DNA of 22,688 nt from an uncultured Collinsella sp. (lineage in GTDB: Bacteria; Actinomycetota; Coriobacteriia; Coriobacteriales; Coriobacteriaceae): contig CABVCJ010000034.1 in NCBI GenBank assembly GCA_902496845.1, positions 1 to 22,688 of the forward strand. The letters run 5' to 3'. A program made the position numbers and the translations under genes. The notes under the pieces are model-generated. The model saw only the letters and a program-made list of their open reading frames with translations. It was not told where the DNA came from and did no database searches. Position 1 is the stretch's first letter. Every line of letters begins with the position of its first letter. This document shows positions 15,862 to 22,688 of the stretch, piece by piece.

Positions 15862-17175
15862 ATGAAGCTCACTATAGAATCGATGACCTACGGCGCCGAC
15901 GGGCTGGCGCACGCCGACAACGGCAAGGCCGTCTTTGTGCAGGGCGCCGTGGCAGGCGACACCGTCGAGGCCGAGGTCGTACAGGACGGCAAGTCGTTCA
16001 TGCGTGCCCGCACCACCGAGATTCTGGAGCCAAGCCCCGATCGCATTCAGCCTCCCTGCCCCTTCGTGGGCATCTGCGGCGGCTGCTCGTGGGGCAATCT
16101 CTCACGCACGGCACAGCTCGCCGCCAAGGAGCAAAACCTGCGCTCCACGCTCGAGCGCATCGGCAAGTTCGCTCCTGAGCAGGTCGATGAGTTGGTACAG
16201 CCCATCTGCCACACCAAGGACGACTGGGGCTACCGCAATAAAATCGAGCTCGAACCGACCGTCGTCAACGGTCGCGTGCGCCTTGGCATGCACGGTGTCG
16301 ACCCCAGCAAAATCGTGACCGTCGATACGTGCCCGCTGTTCGATAAGCGCTTCCCGAAGGCGCTCAAATCGGTCGTCGGCGCACTCAACTATCTAAGCGG
16401 CAGCCATGACTTGGGGCTCGAACGCGTGGGCATTCGCGCATCGCGCCGCACCAAGGCACTCGAGGTCGCACTCTGGACGCCCACAGGCTCTTTTCCGCGC
16501 TCGCAGGTCTCCCGCGTGCTGGCGGACGCCGCTCATCCCACGAGCATCGTGCGCGTGATGAGCAAGGGCGAAAAGAAGGCCCGTCGTGTCTCCAAGGTCG
16601 AAATGCTCGCCGGAGAGGGCTCATGGACCGAGAATATCGCCGAGGGTCAGATGCGCTTGTCTGCCCCGTCTTTTTTCCAGGTCAACACCAAGGGTGCCGA
16701 GATTTTGATCGATCTTGTCATGGAAGCGCTCGACCCGCAGGAAGACGAGCTTGCCGTGGACCTGTACTGCGGTGCCGGCACCTTTACCCTGCCGCTCGCC
16801 CGCCGCTGCGACTTTGTCGCCGCCGTCGAGGCCTACGGCCCCGCCGTGCGCGACCTGCGCCGTAACCTGGAGATCAACAAGCTCGATAACGTCGACGTCA
16901 TTGGCGGAGACGCGGTGCGCGAGTTCCCCGACCAGGATGCCGACGTCTTGGTGGTCGACCCGCCGCGTGCAGGCCTCGCCCCCGAGGCGATCGACCTTAT
17001 CGCCAGCACGAGTGCTCGCGATGTCGCCTACGTGAGCTGCGACCCGGCCACCCTGGCGCGCGATCTCAAACGCTTTGTCGAAGAAGGCACCTTCTCCCCC
17101 GTAAAGATCACGCCAGTCGACCTGTTCCCACAAACCTTCCACTGCGAGACCGTCGTCCACCTTAAGCGCAACTAG
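15862..17175 (+). CDS. rlmD: 23S rRNA (uracil-C5)-methyltransferase, RlmD/TrmA family
   Basis: 437 residues from the ATG at 15862 (AGGCAGGAAT upstream). An N-terminal TRAM RNA-binding domain (about 1-58) precedes an iron-sulphur cluster set C66-X5-C72-X2-C75 plus C157, as in RlmD. The C-terminal methyltransferase domain has the SAM motif DLYCGAGTFTLPLA (300-313), VVDPPRAGL (364-372), catalytic nucleophile C393 in SCDPATLARD and the general base E429 in HCETVVHL. It methylates C5 of a uridine in 23S rRNA or possibly tRNA; homologues vary in target, so rlmD is the best but not certain assignment. It sits about 45 bases after the ppk1 terminator and is likely transcribed alone; no clear terminator follows. 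Confidence 0.92.
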   Translation: MKLTIESMTYGADGLAHADNGKAVFVQGAVAGDTVEAEVVQDGKSFMRARTTEILEPSPDRIQPPCPFVGICGGCSWGNLSRTAQLAAKEQNLRSTLERIGKFAPEQVDELVQPICHTKDDWGYRNKIELEPTVVNGRVRLGMHGVDPSKIVTVDTCPLFDKRFPKALKSVVGALNYLSGSHDLGLERVGIRASRRTKALEVALWTPTGSFPRSQVSRVLADAAHPTSIVRVMSKGEKKARRVSKVEMLAGEGSWTENIAEGQMRLSAPSFFQVNTKGAEILIDLVMEALDPQEDELAVDLYCGAGTFTLPLARRCDFVAAVEAYGPAVRDLRRNLEINKLDNVDVIGGDAVREFPDQDADVLVVDPPRAGLAPEAIDLIASTSARDVAYVSCDPATLARDLKRFVEEGTFSPVKITPVDLFPQTFHCETVVHLKRN

Positions 17176-17239
17176 CCACTTAATCATTGCTCAGAAAAAT
17201 CATTGGGAAATCGAGCGTGGCAAGCGGAGGTCTTCGGGG

Positions 17240-17245
17240 TATAAG
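17240..17245 (+). promoter_or_regulatory. Possible -10 of the DJ-1/maf operon
   Basis: TATAAG, 36 bases before the ATG at 17282. The -35 is unclear. Confidence 0.3.
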
Positions 17246-17281
17246 ACGGCTAATTGTATGCCGCCTATGAAAGGAACCCTC

Positions 17282-17824
17282 ATGCCCAGCGTTGCCGTTC
17301 TCGCCGCCGATGGCTTTGAAACTATTGAATGCTTGACCATGGTCGATGTCATGCGTCGCGGCGGCGTACGTGCCACGCTCGTCTCGATCATGCCCACGCG
17401 TGAGGTCGTAAGTTCGCTGCAGATCCCCGTGACCTGCGATGCGCTCTTTGATGAGATCGACTTTGACGAATACGACTGTGTCGTGCTGCCCGGCGGCCTA
17501 CCCGGTGCTACCAACCTGCGCGCCGATCAGCGCGTCTGCGACGTGGTCCACGAGTTCGCCGCAACCAAGCACGTCGCCGCCATCTGCGCCGCCCCGTTTA
17601 TCCTGGGCGAGCTCGACCTGCTCGAGGGGCGCCATGCCACGTGCTTCCCTGGCTTTGAGAAAAGCTTCCCCGAAGGCGCCTATACCGGCGAGAAGGTCAC
17701 GCAAGACGGCAACATCATCACTGCCAGCGGCATGGCACAGTCACTCCCCTTTGCATTGGAGCTGCTGCGCACGCTCGCCGGCGACAAGGCCGTCGAGAAG
17801 GTTGCCGAGGGCATCCAACTATGA
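17282..17824 (+). CDS. DJ-1/PfpI (ThiJ/YajL-like) family protein
   Basis: 180 residues from the ATG at 17282 with AAAGGA 6 bases upstream. Single DJ-1 domain: the conserved acidic residue E16 in FETIECLTMVDVMRRGG, the VVLPGGLPGATNLR loop (67-80) and the nucleophile-elbow cysteine C102 in AAICAAPFIL. Closest to the YajL/DJ-1 branch, whose members have been described as redox-responsive chaperones or deglycases; the activity is debated, so function stays open. It overlaps maf by four bases (ATGA), showing translational coupling within a two-gene operon. No signal peptide; cytosolic. Confidence 0.92.
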   Translation: MPSVAVLAADGFETIECLTMVDVMRRGGVRATLVSIMPTREVVSSLQIPVTCDALFDEIDFDEYDCVVLPGGLPGATNLRADQRVCDVVHEFAATKHVAAICAAPFILGELDLLEGRHATCFPGFEKSFPEGAYTGEKVTQDGNIITASGMAQSLPFALELLRTLAGDKAVEKVAEGIQL

Positions 17825-18402
17825 TTTTGGCTTCGCAATCGCCGCGCCGCATAGAGCTGATGCGCGAGGCGGGCTACAACATTCGCGTGATTCCCGCGGA
17901 TATCGACGAAACGCCCTTTGATGGCGAAGCTCCGCTTACGCTCGTCGAGCGCTTGGCGCGTGCCAAAGCCGCTGCCGTCGCCGCCGAGCATGCCGAACCC
18001 AATGAGCTGACCGTCGCGGCCGATACCATCGTCACCTTCGATGGCATGATTTTGGGTAAGCCGGCAAACGAAGACGAGGCGCGCACCATGCTCCGCGAGC
18101 TTTCGGGCCGCACGCACCAGGTGGCGACCGGCGTCTGCATCGTTAAAGCCGGCGACGCTACAGCTCCGCATGCCGCCGAGAGCCTGTCGTTTGTCGATGT
18201 GACCGACGTGACGTTCTATGAGCTTACCCAGGAGCAGATCGAGCGCTATGTCGCCTCCGGCGAGCCCATGGACAAGGCCGGAGCCTACGGCATCCAGGGC
18301 ACAGGCGGCCGCATGCTCGTGCACGACATTTCGGGTGACTTCTACAACGTGGTGGGCTTGCCCATCGCTCGCGTCGCACGCGCGATTCAAAAACTCTCGT
18401 AA
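17821..18402 (+). CDS. maf: Maf family nucleoside triphosphate pyrophosphatase
   Basis: 193 residues. Maf enzymes hydrolyse non-canonical or excess nucleotides (dTTP/UTP and modified pyrimidines for the YhdE branch) to monophosphate and pyrophosphate. Signatures: LASQSPRR (3-10), AADTIV with D68 (66-71), GKP (79-81) and EPMDKAGAYGIQG (148-160), the last typical of the YhdE-type dTTP/UTPase branch. The ATG overlaps the stop of the DJ-1 gene. A hairpin follows at 18411-18433. Confidence 0.94.
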   Translation: MILASQSPRRIELMREAGYNIRVIPADIDETPFDGEAPLTLVERLARAKAAAVAAEHAEPNELTVAADTIVTFDGMILGKPANEDEARTMLRELSGRTHQVATGVCIVKAGDATAPHAAESLSFVDVTDVTFYELTQEQIERYVASGEPMDKAGAYGIQGTGGRMLVHDISGDFYNVVGLPIARVARAIQKLS

Positions 18403-18410
18403 TTGCATCT

Positions 18411-18442
18411 GGCGCTGGGTATCCCCCAGCGCCTACAATTTT
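18411..18442 (+). terminator. Terminator after maf
   Basis: GGCGCTGGG (18411-18419) pairs with CCCAGCGCC (18425-18433) around a 5-base loop, followed by TACAATTTT. The T run is offset by several bases, so strength is uncertain. Confidence 0.65.
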
Positions 18443-18465
18443 GCCGTACCGTACGGATCCCGACC

Positions 18466-18482
18466 GGGCATAAGGCCCGGCG
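18466..18482 (+). promoter_or_regulatory. Small hairpin upstream of the P1 peptidase gene
   Basis: CCGGGC, 5-base loop, GCCCGG, ending about 10 bases before the AGGAGA ribosome site. Probably a leader structure; no promoter is clear. Confidence 0.3.
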
Positions 18483-18502
18483 GAAAACCGATAGGAGAAA
18501 AT

Positions 18503-19504
18503 ATGGACACGCTGCTCGAAGCCATCGATGTTTGCAATGTCGATGGCTTTTGCTTTGGCAACTATACGGACGAGGAGGCTGGCACCGGCTGTACCGTAAT
18601 CGTGGCGCCCGAGGGTGCCACTGGTGGCGTTGACGTACGCGGTGGCGCCCCCGCTTCGCGCGAGACCGATTTGCTGCGTCCCGAGAACACCGTCGACAAG
18701 GTCCACGCCGTCTGCCTTTCGGGTGGATCTGCCTTTGGCCTCGAGGCTGCAAGCGGCGTCGCTCGCGAGCTTGAGAGCCGCGGCATCGGCCTTCCCGTCG
18801 GCCCCACGCAGGTGCCTATCGTGTGCTCCAGCTGCATCTTCGACCTCGCCTTTGGCGATCCCACCGTGCGCCCCGACATAGAGGCCGGCATCGCCGCCGT
18901 GCGTGAGGCACTCGACAACACCCCCACCACGCTCGAGCAGGGCAATGTAGGTGCCGGCACGGGTGCCACCGTCGGAAAGCTCATGGGGCCCGCCACCTGC
19001 ATGAAGGCAGGCCTTGGCGCTGCCGCCGTGGCGCTCGGCCCCATCAAGGTGGGCGCCGTGGTCTCGGTCAACGCCTGTGGCAACGTTGTCGACCCCTTCA
19101 CTGGCGAATGGGTCGCCGGCATGCGCGCCGCAGCCGATAGCGAGCAGATCGTCGACATGGAGCTCGCCGCCTTTGCCGCCGCAGGCTCTATGCAGATGCC
19201 GCTCGACCGCACCAACACCACCATCAGCTGTATCGTCACCAACGTGGAGCTCACCAAGGCCCAGGCCACCAAAGTCTCTCAGATGGCCGCAGACGCCTAC
19301 GCGCACGCCATCCGCCCCACACACACCACCAACGACGGCGACACCATCTACACCCTCGCCAGCGGCAAACTGGGTGCCCAGGCAAGCGCCGCCGTTCCCC
19401 TAGACCTGCTGGGCATGCTCGCAGTAAGGGCCCTAGAAGCTGCCATCGTAAACGGAGCCAAAACCGCCAAAACCTCCCACGGCATCCTCGGTGCCGCGAA
19501 GTAA
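18503..19504 (+). CDS. P1 family (DmpA/S58, NylC-like) self-cleaving peptidase or hydrolase
   Basis: 333 residues from the ATG at 18503 with AGGAGA upstream; an in-frame extension to 18218 runs through maf and is rejected. N-terminal-nucleophile family that matures by autocleavage; members include DmpA aminopeptidase and NylC oligomer hydrolase. The family signatures GGSAFGLEAASGV (74-86) and GNVGAGTGATVGKL (147-160) are present, and the likely cleavage site is N238/T239 in LDRTNTTISCIVTN, which would leave an N-terminal threonine on the small chain. No signal peptide, so cytosolic. Substrate unknown; D-amino-acid amides or small peptides are possibilities. It ends just before the convergent repeat-rich gap. 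Confidence 0.92.
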   Translation: MDTLLEAIDVCNVDGFCFGNYTDEEAGTGCTVIVAPEGATGGVDVRGGAPASRETDLLRPENTVDKVHAVCLSGGSAFGLEAASGVARELESRGIGLPVGPTQVPIVCSSCIFDLAFGDPTVRPDIEAGIAAVREALDNTPTTLEQGNVGAGTGATVGKLMGPATCMKAGLGAAAVALGPIKVGAVVSVNACGNVVDPFTGEWVAGMRAAADSEQIVDMELAAFAAAGSMQMPLDRTNTTISCIVTNVELTKAQATKVSQMAADAYAHAIRPTHTTNDGDTIYTLASGKLGAQASAAVPLDLLGMLAVRALEAAIVNGAKTAKTSHGILGAAK

Positions 19505-19517
19505 TCTCACTCGACCA

Positions 19518-19646
19518 TCGGTCGGAGGCGGGCGGGCATTACGTTTGCTGCTCTACAGTCCTATGCAAGATGAAGGCCACATTAAGTGGCCTTCATCTTG
19601 CATGCGGAACTCGCGACAAACGTAACGCCCGCCCGCCTCCGACCGA
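19518..19646. repeat. Nested inverted repeat E4 in a convergent intergenic gap
   Basis: The outer arms are 20 bp and perfect (19518-19537 with 19627-19646), then one A/C mismatch, then 9 bp more (TTACGTTTG 19539-19547 with CAAACGTAA 19617-19625). Unequal spacers of 15 and 13 bases lead to an 18-bp perfect inner hairpin (19563-19580 with 19586-19603) with loop ATTAA. No T run flanks it on either strand. Confidence 0.85.
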
Positions 19647-19740
19647 CTTCCAACCTAATTCTTTTCAGCCCAGGCCCCTGTGTACCGCGCGTCTAAGATC
19701 TTCAAATTCTGGCAGCCTGACAATCGATTCTTATAGCAAA

Positions 19741-19850
19741 GGCCCCTTGGCCTTTAGTTTGATACAAGTTCCGCACGAGCCGGAAAGCACTTAATGTGCT
19801 TTCCGTGCGAGCAGGACTGTTCGCAGTAGCAAACTAAAGGCCAAGGGGCC
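19741..19850. repeat. Nested inverted repeat E5 in a convergent intergenic gap
   Basis: The outer arms are 21 bp and perfect (19741-19761 with 19830-19850). The inner hairpin CGGAAAGCAC (19781-19790) / GTGCTTTCCG (19796-19805) has loop TTAAT. The outer left arm can also fold on itself (AAAGGCC-CCTT-GGCCTTT, 19738-19755). The apical CACTTAATGTG matches the reverse complement of the E4 apex. No T run flanks it. The remainder of 19505-19882 contains nothing else I can support. Confidence 0.85.
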
Positions 19851-19882
19851 CAGTCAACCTATCAGCAGCGATTGTTCAGCAA

Positions 19883-20914
19883 CTAGTTGAATTTGAAGAT
19901 CTTTGAGGCAAGACGGTATAGGCCGAGTGTGGTTTTGTCACCGGCACGACCGCGCAGATTGGTGAAGAAGCCGACCACGCCGTAGCGGGCACGACGATAC
20001 ATGCGCTCGTCGTAGGCCTTCAAATCACTCCACAACGTCTTCAGGCGCTCGTCGGCACAATCCTCGTCGGAAAGCTTAGTAAGCACCGAGCAGATTGCCA
20101 TCATCATGGTGAAATAGCCCATCATGTACGAGCGCAGACGCGACGACTCGACATCGCTGTACAGGTGGAACGACTCCATCATGATGCGCGTCACGCGAAA
20201 CTGTTGGTCCAGACGCTTGACCATCGTGGCCTCGTTGACGCTTTGGCCCTCACGGCCGATAAAGTAGCGGTAGAGATCGATGTCGGCGTAGTACATGGTC
20301 TTGCAACGCGGCAGCGGCACGTAGGCGTAGATGTTGTCTACATAGAACGTGTGCGGCGGCATAGGTAGATTGGACGCGCGCAGCACATCCGTGCGATAGC
20401 ACAGGCTGTGCATGAGCAGATTCTGATCTAGACGGAAATGACCGATCTGGTCCCAGGTAAAAATCTTTTTGCGCGGTAGGGCAAACTTGTAGCCAATAGC
20501 GGTATGCGTACCCTCGTAAACCTTCTCGTACACATAGTTCGAGATAAAGAGGTCGACGCGCTGGTCGCGCTCCTCAAAACCGCGCAGGATCGAAAGCATG
20601 GTCGACAGAGCTGCGCCATCGAGCCAGTCGTCCGAGTCGACGACCTTGTAGTAGGTGCCCTGTGCCTCGCGCAAGCCCGAAAGGACGGCAATGCCGTGGC
20701 CACCGTTCTCCTGATGCACCGCGCGAATGATGCCGGGATAACGTGTCTCCCACTCGTCGGCCTTAGCTGCCGTCTCGTCCTTGGAACCGTCATCGACGAT
20801 GATGATCTCGATATCGGTGGCGTAATTGCTCCCCTCCAGAATGGAGGTGATGCAATGGTCCATGTCCTTGGCGGCGTTATACGAGGGAATACCGAATGAT
20901 ATGACTTTATGCAT
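19883..20914 (-). CDS. Family 2 glycosyltransferase
   Basis: 343 residues from the ATG at 20914, which overlaps the 3' end of glf by 8 bases; an ATG at 20932 is an alternative. GT-A fold signatures: SFGIPSYNAAKDM (6-18), IIIVDDGSKDET (37-48), QENGGHGIAVLSGL (68-81) and the metal/nucleotide-binding DSDD (93-96) in VVDSDDWLDG. It has no transmembrane segment, so it probably works at the inner face of the membrane on a lipid-linked acceptor. Overlap with glf suggests it uses UDP-galactofuranose or acts in the same polysaccharide (inference); sequence alone does not fix donor or acceptor. Confidence 0.9.
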   Translation of the reverse strand: MHKVISFGIPSYNAAKDMDHCITSILEGSNYATDIEIIIVDDGSKDETAAKADEWETRYPGIIRAVHQENGGHGIAVLSGLREAQGTYYKVVDSDDWLDGAALSTMLSILRGFEERDQRVDLFISNYVYEKVYEGTHTAIGYKFALPRKKIFTWDQIGHFRLDQNLLMHSLCYRTDVLRASNLPMPPHTFYVDNIYAYVPLPRCKTMYYADIDLYRYFIGREGQSVNEATMVKRLDQQFRVTRIMMESFHLYSDVESSRLRSYMMGYFTMMMAICSVLTKLSDEDCADERLKTLWSDLKAYDERMYRRARYGVVGFFTNLRGRAGDKTTLGLYRLASKIFKFN

Positions 20915-22109
20915 GGCAGGCGATAATCTCATCCGAAAGATCGAGGGCGGAGTTGGTCACGGCATCCATATCGTAGTAACGATACTCGGCCAGGCGACCC
21001 ACCGGGTGGAAGTTCGTCAGGTTTTGGACGCGCTCAAGATAGCGCTCATAGAGCTCACGGTTCTCGGGCTCCAGAATGGCGTAATAGGGCGTCTCGCCCG
21101 AGCCGGGCGTATAGGCCTTGGAATACTCCTTCATGATGGTGGTCTTGCCGGGCAGGACCTGGCCAGTCATGTTCTTGAACTCGGTGATACGCGTGTAATC
21201 CTCGCTCGTGGTGTAGTTGACGGTGCCCACGGGCTGGAACTGGTCCATATCGAGCGTCTCGAACTTCATGTCGAGCGTACGGTACGGCAGAGCGCCCAGG
21301 TCGAGGTTGAACAGCTCGTCGAGCGGACCGGTGTAGACGATCTCGCCGCCATAGACCTTACCGTCGATCTTGACGGTGGTCTCGTCGATCTCGAAGAGGT
21401 CGCGGGCGTCCACGTCGCAGAACACATCAATCAGATCGTGGTCGAGCATGTGCTCGAACAGCGCGGTATAGCCGTCCTGCGGCATGCCCTGGAAGGGAGC
21501 CTGCGGGAAGTAGCGGTCATCGTCGCCCACAAAGACGGGAACGCGACCGGTGATCGAGGGATCGATCTGGTCGGGCGTCTGGCCCCACTGCTTCATGGTG
21601 TAATGCAAAAAGACGTTCTCGTAGACGTAATCGGCGACCTCGGCAAGATCCGGGTCGTTCTTCTTGCGCAGCTCCATGATGGGCACCTTGACGTCCTTGC
21701 CAAAGGTCTCCACGAGCTTCTGATACAGCTCCTCGCCGCGCTCGTCGCCAAAGGCGAGCTTGAGGCTCGCGTGGTTAAAAGGCACGGGCATGAGGGTGCC
21801 GTTGATGTTGGCAAGCACCTTGTGCTGGTAGTCCGTCCACTTGGTAAAGCGCGACAGGAAATTGTGGACGCGCTCATTAAAGGTATGGTAGATGTGCGGA
21901 CCATACTCGTGGACCAGGATTCCGGCCTCATCAGCGCAGTCGTAGGCGTTACCCGCAATGTGGCTACGGCGCTCCAGAACGGCAACACGATAGCCGATGG
22001 TCTCGGCGAGACGGCGGGCACAAACGGCACCGGCATAACCGGCACCGACGACAATCATGTCGTATGCGCCGGCGTTAAAGCCTTCAGGCAGGCCTGAGGT
22101 AATCTGCAT
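20907..22109 (-). CDS. glf: UDP-galactopyranose mutase
   Basis: 400 residues; converts UDP-galactopyranose to UDP-galactofuranose using reduced FAD. The FAD dinucleotide-binding motif is MIVVGAGYAGAVCARRLAE (18-36), here after a 16-residue N-terminal extension absent from classical enzymes. The UDP-substrate region carries GRVPVF (188-193) and DDRYFPQAPFQGMPQDGY (197-214). The ATG at 22109 has AAGGAG at good spacing. It forms an operon with the overlapping glycosyltransferase gene, consistent with synthesis of a galactofuranose-containing surface glycan. Confidence 0.96.
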   Translation of the reverse strand: MQITSGLPEGFNAGAYDMIVVGAGYAGAVCARRLAETIGYRVAVLERRSHIAGNAYDCADEAGILVHEYGPHIYHTFNERVHNFLSRFTKWTDYQHKVLANINGTLMPVPFNHASLKLAFGDERGEELYQKLVETFGKDVKVPIMELRKKNDPDLAEVADYVYENVFLHYTMKQWGQTPDQIDPSITGRVPVFVGDDDRYFPQAPFQGMPQDGYTALFEHMLDHDLIDVFCDVDARDLFEIDETTVKIDGKVYGGEIVYTGPLDELFNLDLGALPYRTLDMKFETLDMDQFQPVGTVNYTTSEDYTRITEFKNMTGQVLPGKTTIMKEYSKAYTPGSGETPYYAILEPENRELYERYLERVQNLTNFHPVGRLAEYRYYDMDAVTNSALDLSDEIIACHA

Positions 22110-22152
22110 CGATACTCCTTGTCAAAAGCCACGGGCTCGTTAGCTGGGCTTT

Positions 22153-22171
22153 TCTCGAACATTCTTCGAGA
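22153..22171 (-). promoter_or_regulatory. Inverted repeat in the glf leader
   Basis: TCTCGAA (22153-22159) pairs with TTCGAGA (22165-22171) around a 5-base spacer, downstream of the glf -10. It could be a leader hairpin or an operator. Confidence 0.3.
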
Positions 22172-22187
22172 CATATTTATCAGAGCG

Positions 22188-22213
22188 ATTATAGCGCTAA
22201 TGCGTCCTATAAT
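22188..22213. promoter_or_regulatory. Back-to-back -10 elements of glf and pta
   Basis: The minus strand reads TATAAT at 22188-22193 (for glf) and the plus strand reads TATAAT at 22208-22213 (for pta), only 14 bases apart. Each promoter's -35 region would lie over the other's -10, so the two should compete. Neither -35 matches the consensus well. Confidence 0.5.
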
Positions 22214-22266
22214 GAGCTTGCCACACAAGGAAAGCTCAAGCACCGCGGCGTACATAATTGAAAGGT

Positions 22267-22287
22267 AAACCCGCTAGCAGCGGGTTT
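22267..22287 (+). promoter_or_regulatory. Hairpin in the pta leader
   Basis: AAACCCGCT (22267-22275) pairs with AGCGGGTTT (22279-22287) with a 3-base loop, followed by ATTCG. It has a weak terminator look and lies within the predicted 5' untranslated region of pta, so attenuation or mRNA stabilisation is possible. Confidence 0.45.
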
Positions 22288-22340
22288 ATTCGTGAACAGC
22301 CGGGCGCCTGGAGCTTAGCGAAACGCTTGTAAGGAGTAAC

Positions 22341-22688
22341 ATGAGCGATTTCCTAAACCGTATGAAGTCTGCCGCCAAGGCCGACCTTAAGACGATCGTC
22401 CTGCCCGAGGGCGAGGATCCGCGCACCATCGTCGCAGCCACCAAGATCATCGAGGAGGGCCTGGCAAAGATCGTCATCCTGGGTAACCCCGACGAGATCG
22501 ACGTTCCCGGCGCTACCGTCATCGATCCGCGCAATGCCGAGAAGCACGAGGAGTACGCGCAGAAGTTTGCTGAGCTCCGCGCCAAGAAGGGCGTCACCAT
22601 CGAGCAGGCTCGCGCCCAGGTGATGGACGCTACCTACTTTGGCACCATGATGGTCAAGATGGGCGACGCCGACGGCCTGGTCTCCGGC
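22341..22688 (+). CDS. pta: Phosphate acetyltransferase, 5' part (cut by window edge)
   Basis: The first 116 residues are present, beginning MSDFLNRMKSAAKADLKTIV, with AAGGAG 4 bases before the ATG. The LPEGEDPRT motif (about 21-29) and the pattern of conserved residues after it (AATKIIEEGLAKIVILGNP) are those of Pta/EutD enzymes, which interconvert acetyl-CoA and acetyl phosphate. In fermentative anaerobes it normally pairs with acetate kinase to make ATP; an ackA gene would be expected to the right of the window (inference). The C-terminal catalytic region is not visible. Confidence 0.93.
   Translation, partial: MSDFLNRMKSAAKADLKTIVLPEGEDPRTIVAATKIIEEGLAKIVILGNPDEIDVPGATVIDPRNAEKHEEYAQKFAELRAKKGVTIEQARAQVMDATYFGTMMVKMGDADGLVSG

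Noticed and set aside
19518..19850. Interpretation of E4 and E5 as miniature transposons
   Set aside because: No target-site duplications are visible at their edges, outer arms differ completely between elements and there are no shared terminal sequences, so transposition by one enzyme is not supported.
22212..22268. An 18-codon ORF (MSLPHKESSSTAAYIIER) just before the pta leader hairpin, resembling a leader peptide
   Set aside because: Its ATG overlaps the TATAAT that would transcribe it and there is no ribosome site, so it could not be translated from that promoter.

Overview
This window looks like chromosomal DNA from a high-G+C anaerobic actinobacterium, most likely a Collinsella-type Coriobacteriia. 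That reading is inference from the gene set, the G+C-rich coding style, a DUF1846 (UPF0371) gene, an arginine deiminase (ADI) cluster with a YfcC/DcuC-type ArcD, and ATG starts with AGGAGG-like ribosome sites. There are 17 protein genes, one of them cut by the right edge. No rRNA, tRNA, CRISPR array, transposase or phage gene was recognised.

Layout. 1-340: gene-free, a series of hairpins. 341-2946 (minus): pyrG (CTP synthase) followed two bases later by a XerD-type recombinase gene. 3124-3459 (minus): small winged-helix regulator. 3716-5197 (minus): DUF1846 protein. 5198-5727: gene-free and packed with inverted repeats. 5728-12786 (minus): arginine catabolism cluster, in transcription order arcA copy 2, arcT-like aminotransferase, arcA copy 1, ornithine carbamoyltransferase, arcD-like antiporter. 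13340-19504 (plus): ppk1, an RlmD-type rRNA methyltransferase, a DJ-1/PfpI protein overlapping maf, and a P1/S58 family peptidase. 19505-19882: convergent gap with two large nested inverted repeats. 19883-22109 (minus): glf and an overlapping family 2 glycosyltransferase, suggesting galactofuranose-containing surface glycan synthesis. 22341-end (plus): start of pta.

How the parts work together. ArcD would exchange arginine for ornithine, either ArcA copy makes citrulline and ammonia, and the OTCase makes ornithine plus carbamoyl phosphate. The carbamate kinase (arcC) that would turn carbamoyl phosphate into ATP is not in the window, nor is an obvious ArgR/ArcR regulator. Hairpins or terminators separate most of the arc genes, so they are probably expressed as several overlapping units.

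The most notable observations are: (1) two arcA genes identical at the DNA level over 1,267 bp, with sharply bounded, diverged but homologous promoters, which points to gene conversion; (2) a conserved pair of GAACGG half-sites exactly 21 bp apart upstream of both arcA genes; (3) several large nested inverted repeats in gene-free gaps, two of which share an 11-base apical sequence; (4) a run of five hairpins directly after arcD and a structured leader before it; (5) a PPK1 with an unusual Pro/Glu/Ala-rich tail.
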